Assembly (NCBI GenBank): GCA_027485695.1
Contig: JAIXQO010000002.1
Span: 248,001-312,000 of the forward strand
Direction of reading: 5' to 3'
Origin: Pseudomonadota bacterium
GTDB lineage: Bacteria > Bdellovibrionota > UBA1018
Length of the DNA stretch: 64,000 nt
In this document: piece after piece, positions 18,773-29,926 of the stretch
Position numbering within the stretch: position 1 is the stretch's first letter
Layout of the letters: the number at the start of each line of letters is the position of its first letter
Translations under genes and position numbers: made by a program
Notes under the pieces: model-generated
Told to the model about the DNA's origin: nothing
Seen by the model: the letters and a program-made list of their open reading frames with translations, nothing else
Databases searched by the model: none

Positions 18773-19216
18773 TCAAACGGGTGATGACCGAGATGAATTC
18801 CCACTGGCCAGCGCCCGAAAACGAATACCCAGTTCCGTGCCCACAAACGCGACCACCAGGATCACGGGCATAAAAGAAACGAACCCGCTAGCAAGCCCCG
18901 AGACCAGTGCTTGGCGACTCAGCTCGTCCCAAAGTTCCGGATGAAGTTTCTGGTTCTGGATGGCCCAGAGACCTTTGAACGCGACCTGGTCGATCAAGAA
19001 AATGAGCGCCACACTGCTGACCGATTGAAACCGGTTCCGCGCGGCTGCCCTCGTCAAAAGGTACCCTAAACCAATCCCGATGACGATCCGCGTGATCATT
19101 AAAACGGCAACCGCAGCTCCATTTCCCGTTATTTTTGGGCCAATAACAAAATACTGGAGGGCCAAAATGCCAAGCGAAGCGGCCATAAACAAAAGTGTGC
19201 GAACTAAGTGATTCAT
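18773..19216 (-). CDS. Small polytopic membrane protein
   Basis: 147 residues with four hydrophobic helices (LVRTLLFMAASLGILALQYFV, AAVAVLMITRIVIGIGLGYLL, SSVALIFLIDQVAFKGLW, VSFMPVILVVAFVGTELG). GGAG lies seven bases before ATG. It is transcribed divergently from the ActC-like gene and upstream of the 492 aa exported protein. No known family. Confidence 0.75.
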   Translation of the reverse strand: MNHLVRTLLFMAASLGILALQYFVIGPKITGNGAAVAVLMITRIVIGIGLGYLLTRAAARNRFQSVSSVALIFLIDQVAFKGLWAIQNQKLHPELWDELSRQALVSGLASGFVSFMPVILVVAFVGTELGIRFRALASGNSSRSSPV

Positions 19217-19441
19217 CCAGAAACTCCACCGGCATCTAAATCCGAGGCCCAGGGTCGTGATAGGACCCCGAAAAAACCTCGGCGCAAACTTCTACACCAT
19301 GGAGAACACTCATGATTTCTCTCTGGTAGATCCCGTGCATCTCATTTAGACTGAGACCCATCCAAATTAAAGTTTTATCTGCAGTTTTGGCCCTATTGAA
19401 CTGACTGCAGCTTAACCACCCGAGAAGGAAACTCATCTCGC

Positions 19442-20797
<1,356 letters not shown>

Positions 20798-20815
20798 TCG
20801 AAACAAAATACTAAA

Positions 20816-20857
20816 GCAAAAGGCCCGGGGCGATTCGCCGCCGGGCCTTTTGCTTTG
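20816..20857. terminator. Bidirectional intrinsic terminator
   Basis: A perfect 13 bp stem, GCAAAAGGCCCGG with its complement CCGGGCCTTTTGC, encloses a GC-containing 12 nt loop. Because the stem base is A-rich on one side and T-rich on the other it reads as a terminator on both strands. It serves the ActC-like gene and the convergent gene ending at 20893. Confidence 0.92.
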
Positions 20858-20892
20858 TAACAGCTCTAGAGTCCACCCACCGGCGCATGAAC

Positions 20893-21483
20893 CTAGTAAC
20901 AACGATAGATCGCACTTCCCAAGTGAGTGTATGCGCGATCTGAGAATAAACGACTCAGTACCGATTTCGTGCGATAGGCGTGAACCTCCACCCAATCGAT
21001 CACCCCGGCACCGTTATACGTAAACATCTCTTGGGCAAGCGGTGAATCACGATAAACTTTCTGAACCGGACCTCTACCCTGGCGGTCATAAAAAGGAGTG
21101 AGCGTGAGAGTCACTTCCCCAAGCTCCGGCATCGTGGCTCGACTGCGATAGGTGTAATACAGCGCCTTCTGCTCCATCATCGACTTTTTCTCGAGTCGGG
21201 TTTCTTGATAGCCCTGGAGCGCATTGAGAAATCCCGTAAAAAAAATGGTCGGAGAGTCGCGGTAGGGCTGGTTCTTAAAAGAAGCGGCCAGGAGTTTTGT
21301 CCCCTCCGGATATTGTGGATTCAAAAAACTTTCACCGTAGGGACGATTGACGAACGCGGTCACATCGAGAATCGCTGGGAACTCGGGCGAGGACTCTTCT
21401 TTTTTGAGATGACAGTCTCGACCAAACGCAGGCACAGCTTGACTCACGCTAACCAACAATAAAACGAGCTTTCCGATTTTCAT
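20893..21483 (-). CDS. Exported protein of unknown function
   Basis: About 196 residues from ATG 21483, which gives a clean signal peptide (KIGKLVLLLVSVSQAVPAFG) cleaved before RDCHLKK. In-frame ATG at 21510 is an alternative with a weak upstream GGGA. The mature protein is beta-rich with the segments NRPYGESFLNPQYPEGTKLL and GEVTLTLTPFYDR, and two cysteines at its ends (RDCH, IYRCY). No family is recognised. Confidence 0.72.
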   Translation of the reverse strand: MKIGKLVLLLVSVSQAVPAFGRDCHLKKEESSPEFPAILDVTAFVNRPYGESFLNPQYPEGTKLLAASFKNQPYRDSPTIFFTGFLNALQGYQETRLEKKSMMEQKALYYTYRSRATMPELGEVTLTLTPFYDRQGRGPVQKVYRDSPLAQEMFTYNGAGVIDWVEVHAYRTKSVLSRLFSDRAYTHLGSAIYRCY

Positions 21484-21670
21484 GTGCGAGAGACTACCAG
21501 CGGTTTTCATCTTTTTCCCGGCGGTCCACAATAGTGATCTAGTTTAATTGTTTATAAAAAGTCGCCGGCGGAAAAACGTAAACAGGCGCCGACTAGTCAG
21601 GACCCATTTCGTGATTTATTGTCTGAATGAGTAGCAATAAATGTATTAAAAAAGCGATCAATCGATTGAA

Positions 21671-22249
21671 TTAGTCCTCTTTGTCCACCGCCCGCATGAG
21701 CTGATGCGTCCGTTTCTCGCGAAATACTCCGCCAAACGATCCGCGTGATACTGCCTCACTCTCGAGCCGGATCATTGGGACCACAAGTCCAGACGGATTC
21801 TTGTACGGATGGAGCGTGAATGAGATTCGACTGAGTTTCCGCTCGTCCGTCAAATTCGCCTCATCCACGGAAAAAAGTTTCTCTCCGATCAAGGTGCCTT
21901 TGGCGAGATCAGATTCGAGGTCGATGGTGATCTGAGGATGGTTGAAATTTGAGTCTAGGAGATCGGCCTGCAACCACATGCGCCCACTCCCACCTGGCAC
22001 TAACTGAAGCATCACGAGCTCACATCGTGCGGTTCGGTCCACGCAGAGTTTTGACTCGGCTGGAACCATCATCTCTTGCTGACTGCGAGTCATCTGATCT
22101 GAACCAAACGGCGAGTACCACGAGATCACTTCTTGGTAGAATTCGTAGGCGCCCTGTAACGTTCCGTCCGTCAGCTTGTACGGATCGCCACCAGCCCGCG
22201 AATTTTTCAGAGTCGTCAATGCGAACAGCACTAGGAGAATGACTCGCAC
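21671..22249 (-). CDS. Small exported protein downstream of the giant gene
   Basis: 192 residues starting at GTG, with AAAGG eight bases upstream. The N-terminus (RVILLVLFALTTLKNSRAG) is a short signal peptide. The mature domain has a CVDRTARC cysteine pair and several beta-strand segments (ITIDLESDLAKGTLIGE, RISFTLHPYKN). It begins 16 bp after the end of the 1716 aa gene, so the two are almost certainly cotranscribed and may work together. No family is recognised. Confidence 0.72.
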   Translation of the reverse strand: MRVILLVLFALTTLKNSRAGGDPYKLTDGTLQGAYEFYQEVISWYSPFGSDQMTRSQQEMMVPAESKLCVDRTARCELVMLQLVPGGSGRMWLQADLLDSNFNHPQITIDLESDLAKGTLIGEKLFSVDEANLTDERKLSRISFTLHPYKNPSGLVVPMIRLESEAVSRGSFGGVFREKRTHQLMRAVDKED

Positions 22250-22265
22250 GACTACCGCCTTTCGG

Positions 22266-25200
22266 TTAGTTCAAGTGAATGATCAGCGTATTTCCACCGA
22301 GTGCGCCTCGACTGCCCGGATTCGGGACCGCCGTCGTGGTCGCTTGAATCCCCCCGTTCGCGCCGAGGCTTTGAATCTGGAGGTACCCGGGATAAGTCTT
22401 GAGGTCATTCTTGCGCTGTTCTTTCAAGAGTTCATAAACGCTCTGCCGCTCGAGTTTCACGTACTCAAACGCCACGATGGATTTTCTCACTTGATCGACG
22501 TCCGAATAAGCTCCCTTGAACTCCTCCAAACGCTTGGTCGCGACGAAAATCGTATCCTGGATATCCTGCTCGGAGAGCGCTTCGTAGTACTGACTCATCT
22601 GTGAACCGCTGGATCCGGAGCTCACATGTCCGAGGTAGTTCGATTCGAGGTATTCCAATCGGGTGGCCGTTCGATTCAGATCATCAACTTGACCTTCGAG
22701 GATCAAGATCCGACGTCTCATCGCGAGCAATCGGCCTGAACCATAGACCTTAGGCACTTGGTTTAAAACCCTTTCTGGAACGAGAACACGATACTTGGCG
22801 TACTGGCCATTGGTCATTTTTTTCGCTAGGTCCAAGAGTCCATTTCTGAACTCGGCCAGGTTTTTCACGATTTTCGGACGCTGGGAAACTGGCATCGCGC
22901 TCCACTCGGCGTCGAATACCGCGCGCTCCGTTTTCAGCTGATCGCGGAGGGCTTTTTGAGCTGCTCTCAGGTCGTCGATCTCTTTGCGGAAAACCCGGGC
23001 CATGGTTTGAGGTTCTTTTTCGAGTAAGTTGCCCAGCGCTTCGCGGTACGCCGCTTGATAGACACTCTTGATCTCGTCGATCGTCGCCCCCGGTCTAAAT
23101 ACCGTGACCTTGTCCATGCGGTACATGGCGGTCCACCACTTCTCTACGGCGTTTTCCAGTAACTCATAGGCTGTTTTCGCGACGTTTTTGCCGTTTTGTT
23201 GGATGATCTGTTTCGGTGAACGAGACAGGATTCCGAGCAGCGCCTTGCGATTCGGGCTCGATTCCGGCAAATGCTCCAGGAGCTCCATTACTGCTTTTCG
23301 CCCTTTGAAGCCCATCGCGGTCTTGAAGAACGCAAGCGGCACCAAGTTGAAAAGCCCTGCTGATACGTTCTCTCCAATTTTTTCATGGATTGCCCGGTAG
23401 TCCGCATCGAGATCCTGGTAAGAGATCTTCATCCCTTCCATCCCGCCCATTTGCGAGTTGGCGAATCGCATGCGAAATGCCGCGCGTCGGGCTTGGTTAA
23501 AATTATCTGCTAAGAAAATGCGTGATCCATTGGGCATTTTTGCAGAAATCGCAGCGCCCGGCCGGAACGGCAATCGAACGAAATAGGCGTTCATCTCGGG
23601 ATGTTCATATAGTCCGGTAGTCATTTGAACTTGAACCGTGATCCGAAGCAAAATATCCGCAACCGAGAACGGATCGAGTCCCGCGATCATGGCCATCAGG
23701 AATGCGCTGATCAGTTTGGCTTGAATACCGCCACCCACGAACGAGGCTACACCATTGACCATGGTGCTCCAGGCGCCGATCAAGGACAGGCCCGCACCGC
23801 CGGTGACCGAGGCAACGAGTGCGACGACGAGCACGGTGACAAAAATCACCATGACGGATGACATCACCGTGTCCCATTTATCCCGGAAGATTTCCCAGTT
23901 CGTTTTGAGCTCTTGCTCGATCTTCTCGTCAATATCCTTGATTCCAGCGACCGGTACCAAGGTCGCCCGAAGCGGTGCCATCGCGACGAAAACCTGTTTG
24001 AACCTGAGATCAAGCGGCGTGTCTTCGCTGAACAGTCGCTCGTCTTGGACGACTTTGGCCGTGCTCGCTAGGCAGAAGTCCTCAATCATTCGTTTCTGAC
24101 TCTCGTCCGCGATACGGATACCTGCACGGAAGGTGCGTCTAGCCAGCGCAAGATTAGTAACCTTGCCCTCGAGAGGATCAAACGATGCCTTGAGGTGATC
24201 CAGCACGGTAGGCGTGTCTAGATCGGCGCGAATTCCGATTTTCTTGTTCTTAGGAACAGGATTCGTATTCGCTTCGACACTCATACGAACGCCCAAGAAA
24301 GGCCTCAACATGCGCGTATCCTCGATCGTGAGCGAGGAGAGTATTTCTTGATCTAAAATACTCATGGAGGCGAACGCGAGCATATCCTGCCAGTCGTTCG
24401 TAGAGAAATCATTGATCGATTTTACGGTCATATTCAGCGCTTTTTGCCCGGCTGAACGGAGGTCCGCTTGTGCATCGTTCTTGTCGGCATTCTTGGGAGC
24501 ATCCTGTGCGAGCAACATGCCCTCGATCTGCTTCCAACTACTGATCGAAACTCCGACTTCGGCGGTTTCGCCCTTCGCAGGGTTGGCATCCGTGCGGACG
24601 ACTATCGGCAGGTCCAATTTTGCTGGCTGAACGGTGACGTGGTAGAGCCCCATGAACCCGAGCCACTCCTCGAAATTCGCAAGGACGCGTTCTTTTTCTT
24701 TTTTGGAAAGGCCCGCCGCAGTGGGCTCTTTTTTCTCGACGCGACCGAGCTGAACATCCAGCGCTTGTTTCTGGAGATGCTGCTGCACTTTTAACTCCGA
24801 ATGCGCGTCGGTCTTGGCGATCGCAGATTCCGGCAACTGAACTCGGCTCGGTTGCCCGTAAACTTGAGAAATATAGAACGTACGCTCTTCTTGGGTGACC
24901 TTTTCGGACGGCAGTATTTTTTGCTTTTTTGCGACTTTCTCGTCGTAAATCCGCATTTTTTCCCGGATCGCGATCACACGTTTGCTTCGGGCTTCTTTTT
25001 CCTTTGCTTCGGCTTCGGCCTGGGCGGCGGCTTGTTTTGCCTCTTCGACTTTTTTGGCAGCCGCAGCTTGCTGCTCGGCTTTCTTGCGAGCGGCGATCTC
25101 GGCTGCGGTCGGTGGCTTGGGTTTCGGGGCGACCGGCTTCGCTGCTGCGATGACCTTGGGCTTAGCGGGAACGGACTGGGCTGCTGGTTTCACCGGAATC

Positions 25201-27416
25201 GGCATTCCGAGTTCTTTTCGCAGTTCCTCGTACGTCTGACGAGATACCGACAAGAGTACCTTGCCCAGGACTACACCCTCGGCGCCTTTTTGGTTAGGAG
25301 AGCCTTGTGGATTCAAGCCTTGGGCGGCATCCGTGAAATTGCGTGAAAGGTTTGAGAAAAACTTCTCGACGTATTTACCCACGAGCGGATCAGACTGGAA
25401 CTCTGCCAGTCGCTTGACTTCCACATCGTTATTCCCGCCGTCTGCGACTCGGTATCCGCCCTGAAGCACCCGATTGATCTTGGCGAGATAGAGCCCTTTT
25501 AAATCTTCGTCCGTCTGAGGAACCATCAATTGCGTCGTGGCTGGGAAAAACCGATCAGCCCGCAAACGCGACTTGCGGCTCCTGGCAATCTCGGCGAAAT
25601 CAGCACTGATTTCCTTGGCTCGGTAGCCGCGAGGACTCCGGTCACCCGAGTCCCGCTCCGGGCGGTTATTCGATATCCCCCATACGAACTGAGCCCATTT
25701 ATCGACCTCGTTCCGTACCAGGGTCGCATAAATGCCAGCCGGGGCTTCGGCAATGTTCTTTTCGAAAAACTCCTCAAACCGGAAATTGGCTCGGTCTTCT
25801 TCGAATGCGGAGTTCCGGAGCACGCCTTTCAGCTGTCTAGCTAAGTCAGCAGTTTTTTCGTTGATCCGAATCACTCGAAACCGTGCATCAAACCATTTCT
25901 CCGCGGATTGTGTAATAATATCCGAAGTTTCCAAGCGAAGACGTTGCAGCTCAGCGTCGTGTTTTTTCTGATCGAAGGGCTTTTCGACTAGATCGTTTTG
26001 CTCATCAGCAGTCTGAATCGCTGATTCCTCGAGCGCGATTTCCTGAGCTGATTTCATGTTCAGGGTACCTAGCGCCGCGCCAGCACCGCAGATCAAACTC
26101 GTTTTCTGCTGCTCGAAATTCAGGACGGAAATTCGGCGCGCGAGTTCGTCGACATTCGGAAGATCACCCGCCTGGTAGGCCCCCACGAGCGCGAACTCCG
26201 CAGGAGAGCGGATACGTTGCTCCGCCTGCTTGCAAACCGACAAACGCGAGGTATGATCGGTGCGCGCGAGTTCGAGCGTCTTTTCGCTCATGCGCTTGAA
26301 ATATTCATCATCCGTCTCGTTCGGGGCGAGCGAGAGCGATTTTAAATTGGGGAACATCGTCACGAGTCCTGTCACGACTTTGCGCGCGTCGTTCAGGTCG
26401 AATAGCTCCTGTTTCGTCACCTCTCCTAAAATTTCTTTGAAGCGGGCGTCGATGTCGCTCTTAAAATCCCGCGCCCAGAGCTGTTGGAAAAACGGCGCAT
26501 CGGAGATCGCCAAGCTCTCAAGACCCATCGACTGATATTCGCGGCCGCAACCACGAATGAACTCATGCTCGTCGCGTAAGTACAAACCACCCGGCATCGT
26601 CCGGCGAATCGCCCAACGATTGGACGCCGCCTGCCGAATGGCCATGAATTTTAGATAGGATTTGTAGGCGACTTCGCGGTCCTGTGCCGAAGGCGCTCCC
26701 AGGTCTCCGAGCGTGAGCAGTTCCCAGTTCTGTTCATCAGTCTCATGGACTCGAATCTCGGATGCCAGCACGGAGCGCTCTTGGTCTAACCAGGTGCCGC
26801 GCACGCGCAGACCTTGGCCTTGCGACTGATCGGAGTCCTGAGCATAGAGGAATCCCACGACCGGGGAGACTTTTAGACTGAGTTTCCTCAAATGGTCGAT
26901 TTTCATCGTCGATTTAGGAGAAAATTTCCGATGCGTGACGCGGTAATAGTTTTTGAACAAAAACTCCATCATCACGTAATACCGATCGATGGCCACCAAG
27001 AGGTTTTTGATCTTGAGATCGGTACGATTCAAAGGCGCACGAACATAACTCTCATCCCGAATGCGTTTTTGGAGATCTTCCATTCGACGAATGATCTCGA
27101 GATAGGCCGGATTCGGTTCTGCGCTCTTCGGATCTTTGGTCAGGTACATGACCCCGAATGCGTTGGCGTTCGGGAATTGTCCGCCGCTCTGAGCCGTCGG
27201 ATCACCCCAGAGGAGTTTTTGCGCGAGTCCCTGCTTAGCGTATTCGCCACCTTGATCCAGGATTGCTTTTTCAATACGAGATACCTCAACCAAGAGTGGA
27301 TCCTCGGGGAGGGTCGCGATCGCAGAGATCAGTCCAAATACGAGGGCAATGCCCACGGCTCGGGCGTAGAATCGAAATGGGAACTGGACTAAAAATTTGG
27401 GCGAGCGAATACGCAT
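22266..27416 (-). CDS. Giant membrane-anchored protein (1716 aa) with internal hydrophobic domain
   Basis: An N-terminal hydrophobic segment (YARAVGIALVFGLISAIATL, about residues 17-36) acts as a signal anchor or signal peptide. About 700 residues of mostly helical sequence follow, then an Ala/Lys/Glu-rich coiled coil near residues 755-820 (AEQQAAAAKKVEEAK). Near residues 1180-1270 lie Gly/Ala-rich hydrophobic stretches (VIFVTVLVVALVASVTGGAG, MVNGVASFVGGGIQAKL, FLMAMIAGLDPFSVADIL). A helical C-terminal region of about 420 residues ends the protein. The internal segments could insert into a membrane. I recognise no enzyme motif. It is the first gene of a two-gene unit with the 192 aa exported protein. 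Confidence 0.82.
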   Translation of the reverse strand: MRIRSPKFLVQFPFRFYARAVGIALVFGLISAIATLPEDPLLVEVSRIEKAILDQGGEYAKQGLAQKLLWGDPTAQSGGQFPNANAFGVMYLTKDPKSAEPNPAYLEIIRRMEDLQKRIRDESYVRAPLNRTDLKIKNLLVAIDRYYVMMEFLFKNYYRVTHRKFSPKSTMKIDHLRKLSLKVSPVVGFLYAQDSDQSQGQGLRVRGTWLDQERSVLASEIRVHETDEQNWELLTLGDLGAPSAQDREVAYKSYLKFMAIRQAASNRWAIRRTMPGGLYLRDEHEFIRGCGREYQSMGLESLAISDAPFFQQLWARDFKSDIDARFKEILGEVTKQELFDLNDARKVVTGLVTMFPNLKSLSLAPNETDDEYFKRMSEKTLELARTDHTSRLSVCKQAEQRIRSPAEFALVGAYQAGDLPNVDELARRISVLNFEQQKTSLICGAGAALGTLNMKSAQEIALEESAIQTADEQNDLVEKPFDQKKHDAELQRLRLETSDIITQSAEKWFDARFRVIRINEKTADLARQLKGVLRNSAFEEDRANFRFEEFFEKNIAEAPAGIYATLVRNEVDKWAQFVWGISNNRPERDSGDRSPRGYRAKEISADFAEIARSRKSRLRADRFFPATTQLMVPQTDEDLKGLYLAKINRVLQGGYRVADGGNNDVEVKRLAEFQSDPLVGKYVEKFFSNLSRNFTDAAQGLNPQGSPNQKGAEGVVLGKVLLSVSRQTYEELRKELGMPIPVKPAAQSVPAKPKVIAAAKPVAPKPKPPTAAEIAARKKAEQQAAAAKKVEEAKQAAAQAEAEAKEKEARSKRVIAIREKMRIYDEKVAKKQKILPSEKVTQEERTFYISQVYGQPSRVQLPESAIAKTDAHSELKVQQHLQKQALDVQLGRVEKKEPTAAGLSKKEKERVLANFEEWLGFMGLYHVTVQPAKLDLPIVVRTDANPAKGETAEVGVSISSWKQIEGMLLAQDAPKNADKNDAQADLRSAGQKALNMTVKSINDFSTNDWQDMLAFASMSILDQEILSSLTIEDTRMLRPFLGVRMSVEANTNPVPKNKKIGIRADLDTPTVLDHLKASFDPLEGKVTNLALARRTFRAGIRIADESQKRMIEDFCLASTAKVVQDERLFSEDTPLDLRFKQVFVAMAPLRATLVPVAGIKDIDEKIEQELKTNWEIFRDKWDTVMSSVMVIFVTVLVVALVASVTGGAGLSLIGAWSTMVNGVASFVGGGIQAKLISAFLMAMIAGLDPFSVADILLRITVQVQMTTGLYEHPEMNAYFVRLPFRPGAAISAKMPNGSRIFLADNFNQARRAAFRMRFANSQMGGMEGMKISYQDLDADYRAIHEKIGENVSAGLFNLVPLAFFKTAMGFKGRKAVMELLEHLPESSPNRKALLGILSRSPKQIIQQNGKNVAKTAYELLENAVEKWWTAMYRMDKVTVFRPGATIDEIKSVYQAAYREALGNLLEKEPQTMARVFRKEIDDLRAAQKALRDQLKTERAVFDAEWSAMPVSQRPKIVKNLAEFRNGLLDLAKKMTNGQYAKYRVLVPERVLNQVPKVYGSGRLLAMRRRILILEGQVDDLNRTATRLEYLESNYLGHVSSGSSGSQMSQYYEALSEQDIQDTIFVATKRLEEFKGAYSDVDQVRKSIVAFEYVKLERQSVYELLKEQRKNDLKTYPGYLQIQSLGANGGIQATTTAVPNPGSRGALGGNTLIIHLN

Positions 27417-27452
27417 CTTAGAAACTAAGAGAGCAACCCTTGGGCCAATCCG

Positions 27453-27489
27453 AAAAAGAAAAACGCCAAGGGTTTTAAGCCCTTGGCGT
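27453..27489 (-). terminator. Intrinsic terminator of the 544 aa lipoprotein gene
   Basis: On the minus strand, ACGCCAAGGG and CCCTTGGCGT form a 10 bp stem around a 7 nt loop, followed by TTTTTCTTTTT. It lies about 54 bases after the lipoprotein stop codon and separates that gene from the downstream giant gene. Confidence 0.92.
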
Positions 27490-27542
27490 CTAAATCTCAG
27501 TATCGACTGTCTAAACTTTAAACAGTCGTAATGAATTTTGGG

Positions 27543-29177
27543 TTACTTGCAGACTGGCTTGGGGATCACGAAATCTTTGAAATCCTTGGTCCAAGCAAGC
27601 GCACGCTGAAGAGTTCTCTTAATGAAGCCTCGAGACGGGGGCGGCGTTATTCCGCATTGTCCTGCGTAATCTCCTGCCATCACTTTGGCCACGCCTGATC
27701 GACGTTGTTCCATGAATCTCTCCAAGAACGCATGGCCGAATGCATCTCCACAGATCTTTTCACCGGCCTTTGCACGTTCAACGACCTCATCTCGGAAGGC
27801 GCGGTGCATATCCACTAAATCTTTAGAGGTCGAAGGGTTCAGTACATCGCAGGTAGGATCGTAGGATTTCATCATTCCACGCTCACCAGGAGCGACCGTA
27901 TACTGAATGTAGTTGTCCTTCTCGAGCTCCAATTCCATCATCTCTTTGATATCGGCGCGCATGGCTGCAAGTTCTTCGGGTGTCGCGTTTGGGTTTTTGG
28001 CATCGACATCTTTGATCATGCGGTCATAGGTCTCGACGATCGCTTTTTTCACGTTGTCGTTCATCTCTTGGGCAGCTACGAAATCGGCTTGGTCCTTCGA
28101 GAGTTTTACACCGCTCTTTTGCTTTTCTTTGAGCTTATGAGCGACCGTCTCATTGATCTCATTTCGGGTCTTATTGACCTTGTTGAGCGCTTGATCAGCC
28201 GCGCGATTCGCTTTTTGGTAAGCATCATACGCCTCTTGCTCTTTTGCGGTCAGGGTTTCTTTATTCAAGACTTTCATTCGGGCTGCTTCGCCACCAGCAT
28301 TACGAGCAGCTGTGTTCGCTTCACGAGCGGCAAGAGCGGCTTTGCGATCTGCCTGCAGTGCCGTATAGAGACTTTGAACGCTGGCGTCATCGCCTGCGAG
28401 CGCTACTATTTGAGAGGTTACCACGATGCGTGAATTGATCGGCTGATCACCCTTAGGCGATGGATTTAGGATGCCACTTGTTCCACCCACAGTACCAGAG
28501 ATTCCCGATGTTCCCGCTGTACTTGCTGAGGGCTGGTTCAAGTAACTATTGCCTAGACGCTTTTCAAAAATATCATCGGCCATTTGAGCGAAATTGCCGT
28601 TCTTATTTGCGCGGAGTGCATTCAACTCTTTGGCATTGATTTTATCGAAAGTCGTGTTGAATTCTGCTTTTACTTTTGATGCATAAGCCTCGCCAGATAG
28701 GCCCTGGCCGGCAAATTCTTTCATCGCTGTTTGGACGCGCGAGATCTTGGACTTTAGCGTTGCGTCGCTCAATTCTCTCAGAGTGAGCTCGTATGCTAGA
28801 ACCGTTTTCGCGTATCGAGCATCGGCTTTGACACCGAGTTTTTTCAGTGCATCCATGGTATCACTCTCATTGAGTGCTCCCACTTTTTGAACCATTTTTT
28901 CGGCCAAACTGACGATCGATCCGTTCACAAACGCAATCTTGCGTTCCGTGGTTGCCGCTTTATAGCTCTTCCACTCCGCTTTAGAAAACGCGGAGGAGCT
29001 AAGGTTTCTCGGTAGATAGGTCACGTCCAACTGCTCGAACTCATAGTCCGCAACCGGCGTAAACGCAGCGGTCTCCGCGCGAGCCACCTCTTTGAACTCT
29101 TGCTTCGATGCCGTCTTACACGAAGCTAATGCGGCAATCAGTGGAAGGCACACGACTAACTTTTTCGACACTTTCAT
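27543..29177 (-). CDS. Coiled-coil lipoprotein of unknown function
   Basis: 544 residues from ATG 29177, chosen because AGGAG lies seven bases upstream and the start gives a signal peptide (KVSKKLVVCLPLIAALASC) with lipobox LASC; a longer frame begins upstream but has no such features. After the lipidated Cys the protein is mostly helical, with Lys/Glu-rich repeats (KNETLTAKEQEAYDAYQKA-like, AHKLKEKQKSGVKLSKDQAD) and a Gly/Ser/Thr-rich linker around residues 230-255 (GTSGISGTVGGTSG). The C-terminal 100 residues contain four cysteines (PTCDVLN, KICGDAF, GQCGIT, KPVCK). It is an outer- or inner-membrane anchored protein; no family is recognised. Confidence 0.82.
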   Translation of the reverse strand: MKVSKKLVVCLPLIAALASCKTASKQEFKEVARAETAAFTPVADYEFEQLDVTYLPRNLSSSAFSKAEWKSYKAATTERKIAFVNGSIVSLAEKMVQKVGALNESDTMDALKKLGVKADARYAKTVLAYELTLRELSDATLKSKISRVQTAMKEFAGQGLSGEAYASKVKAEFNTTFDKINAKELNALRANKNGNFAQMADDIFEKRLGNSYLNQPSASTAGTSGISGTVGGTSGILNPSPKGDQPINSRIVVTSQIVALAGDDASVQSLYTALQADRKAALAAREANTAARNAGGEAARMKVLNKETLTAKEQEAYDAYQKANRAADQALNKVNKTRNEINETVAHKLKEKQKSGVKLSKDQADFVAAQEMNDNVKKAIVETYDRMIKDVDAKNPNATPEELAAMRADIKEMMELELEKDNYIQYTVAPGERGMMKSYDPTCDVLNPSTSKDLVDMHRAFRDEVVERAKAGEKICGDAFGHAFLERFMEQRRSGVAKVMAGDYAGQCGITPPPSRGFIKRTLQRALAWTKDFKDFVIPKPVCK

Positions 29178-29371
29178 CCGGAGTCTCCTATAACTCGCAT
29201 TTAAACAGATATTTGCGCGCGCCGATTCCTGGCGCCTGTTGTTTAACAGTATTTCAAGACTTCTCTTCGGCTGCCATCGATAATTTTTTGATTCGCATTT
29301 CAATCAAGCGTGTTTTTTTCATGGGCAAATGCCGTTGATTTTTTGACTCCTTCGAGCGACTCTCGCTTTCT

Positions 29372-29863
29372 ATGGCGAAACTTGAAAAAGCACTCCTGGC
29401 CGGTGGTTGTTTCTGGGGCGTCGAAGAGCTGCTCCGCAAAATCCCAGGCGTTTTGAGCACCACGGTCGGCTACACAGGCGGTCAGACCGAAAACCCTGTC
29501 TATCCGGAGGTCAAGACCGGAACGACCGGCCACGCCGAAGCAATCGAGATCGAGTTCGATTCTGAAATACTCTCTTACGAGCTCCTGCTCGAAGCGTTTT
29601 TTCGGATGCATGATCCGACCACCCCCAATCGCCAAGGAAATGACATCGGGACCCAATACCGCTCGGCGATTTTTTATTTCAATGACACGCAGAAAACGAC
29701 CGCCGAGAAATCCATTCAGACCGCTCAAGCCAGTGGCCGATGGACCCGCCCGATCGCGACGGAGGTCACCCCGGCCACGAAGTTTTATTCGGCCGAGGAT
29801 TATCACCAGGACTATTTGATCAAGAATCCAAACGGTTACAACTGTCACTATTGGCGAACGTAA
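29372..29863 (+). CDS. msrA: Peptide-methionine (S)-S-oxide reductase
   Basis: 163 residues. GGCFWGVEELL holds the catalytic cysteine of MsrA (about residue 13), and GVLSTTVGYTGG, FFRMHDPTTPNRQGNDIGTQYRS and AEDYHQDYL are the other family blocks. The enzyme reduces methionine-S-sulfoxide in proteins. The short N-terminus lacks an export signal, so it is cytoplasmic. The family's resolving cysteine is plausibly in the tail NCHYWRT. The ribosome binding site is weak. It is divergent from the lipoprotein gene. Confidence 0.96.
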   Translation: MAKLEKALLAGGCFWGVEELLRKIPGVLSTTVGYTGGQTENPVYPEVKTGTTGHAEAIEIEFDSEILSYELLLEAFFRMHDPTTPNRQGNDIGTQYRSAIFYFNDTQKTTAEKSIQTAQASGRWTRPIATEVTPATKFYSAEDYHQDYLIKNPNGYNCHYWRT

Positions 29864-29926
29864 GTTCACATTGCATTCAGTTGAACGACTGGGTTATCAG
29901 GCGCTCCAAACCAAATGGAGGAACCC

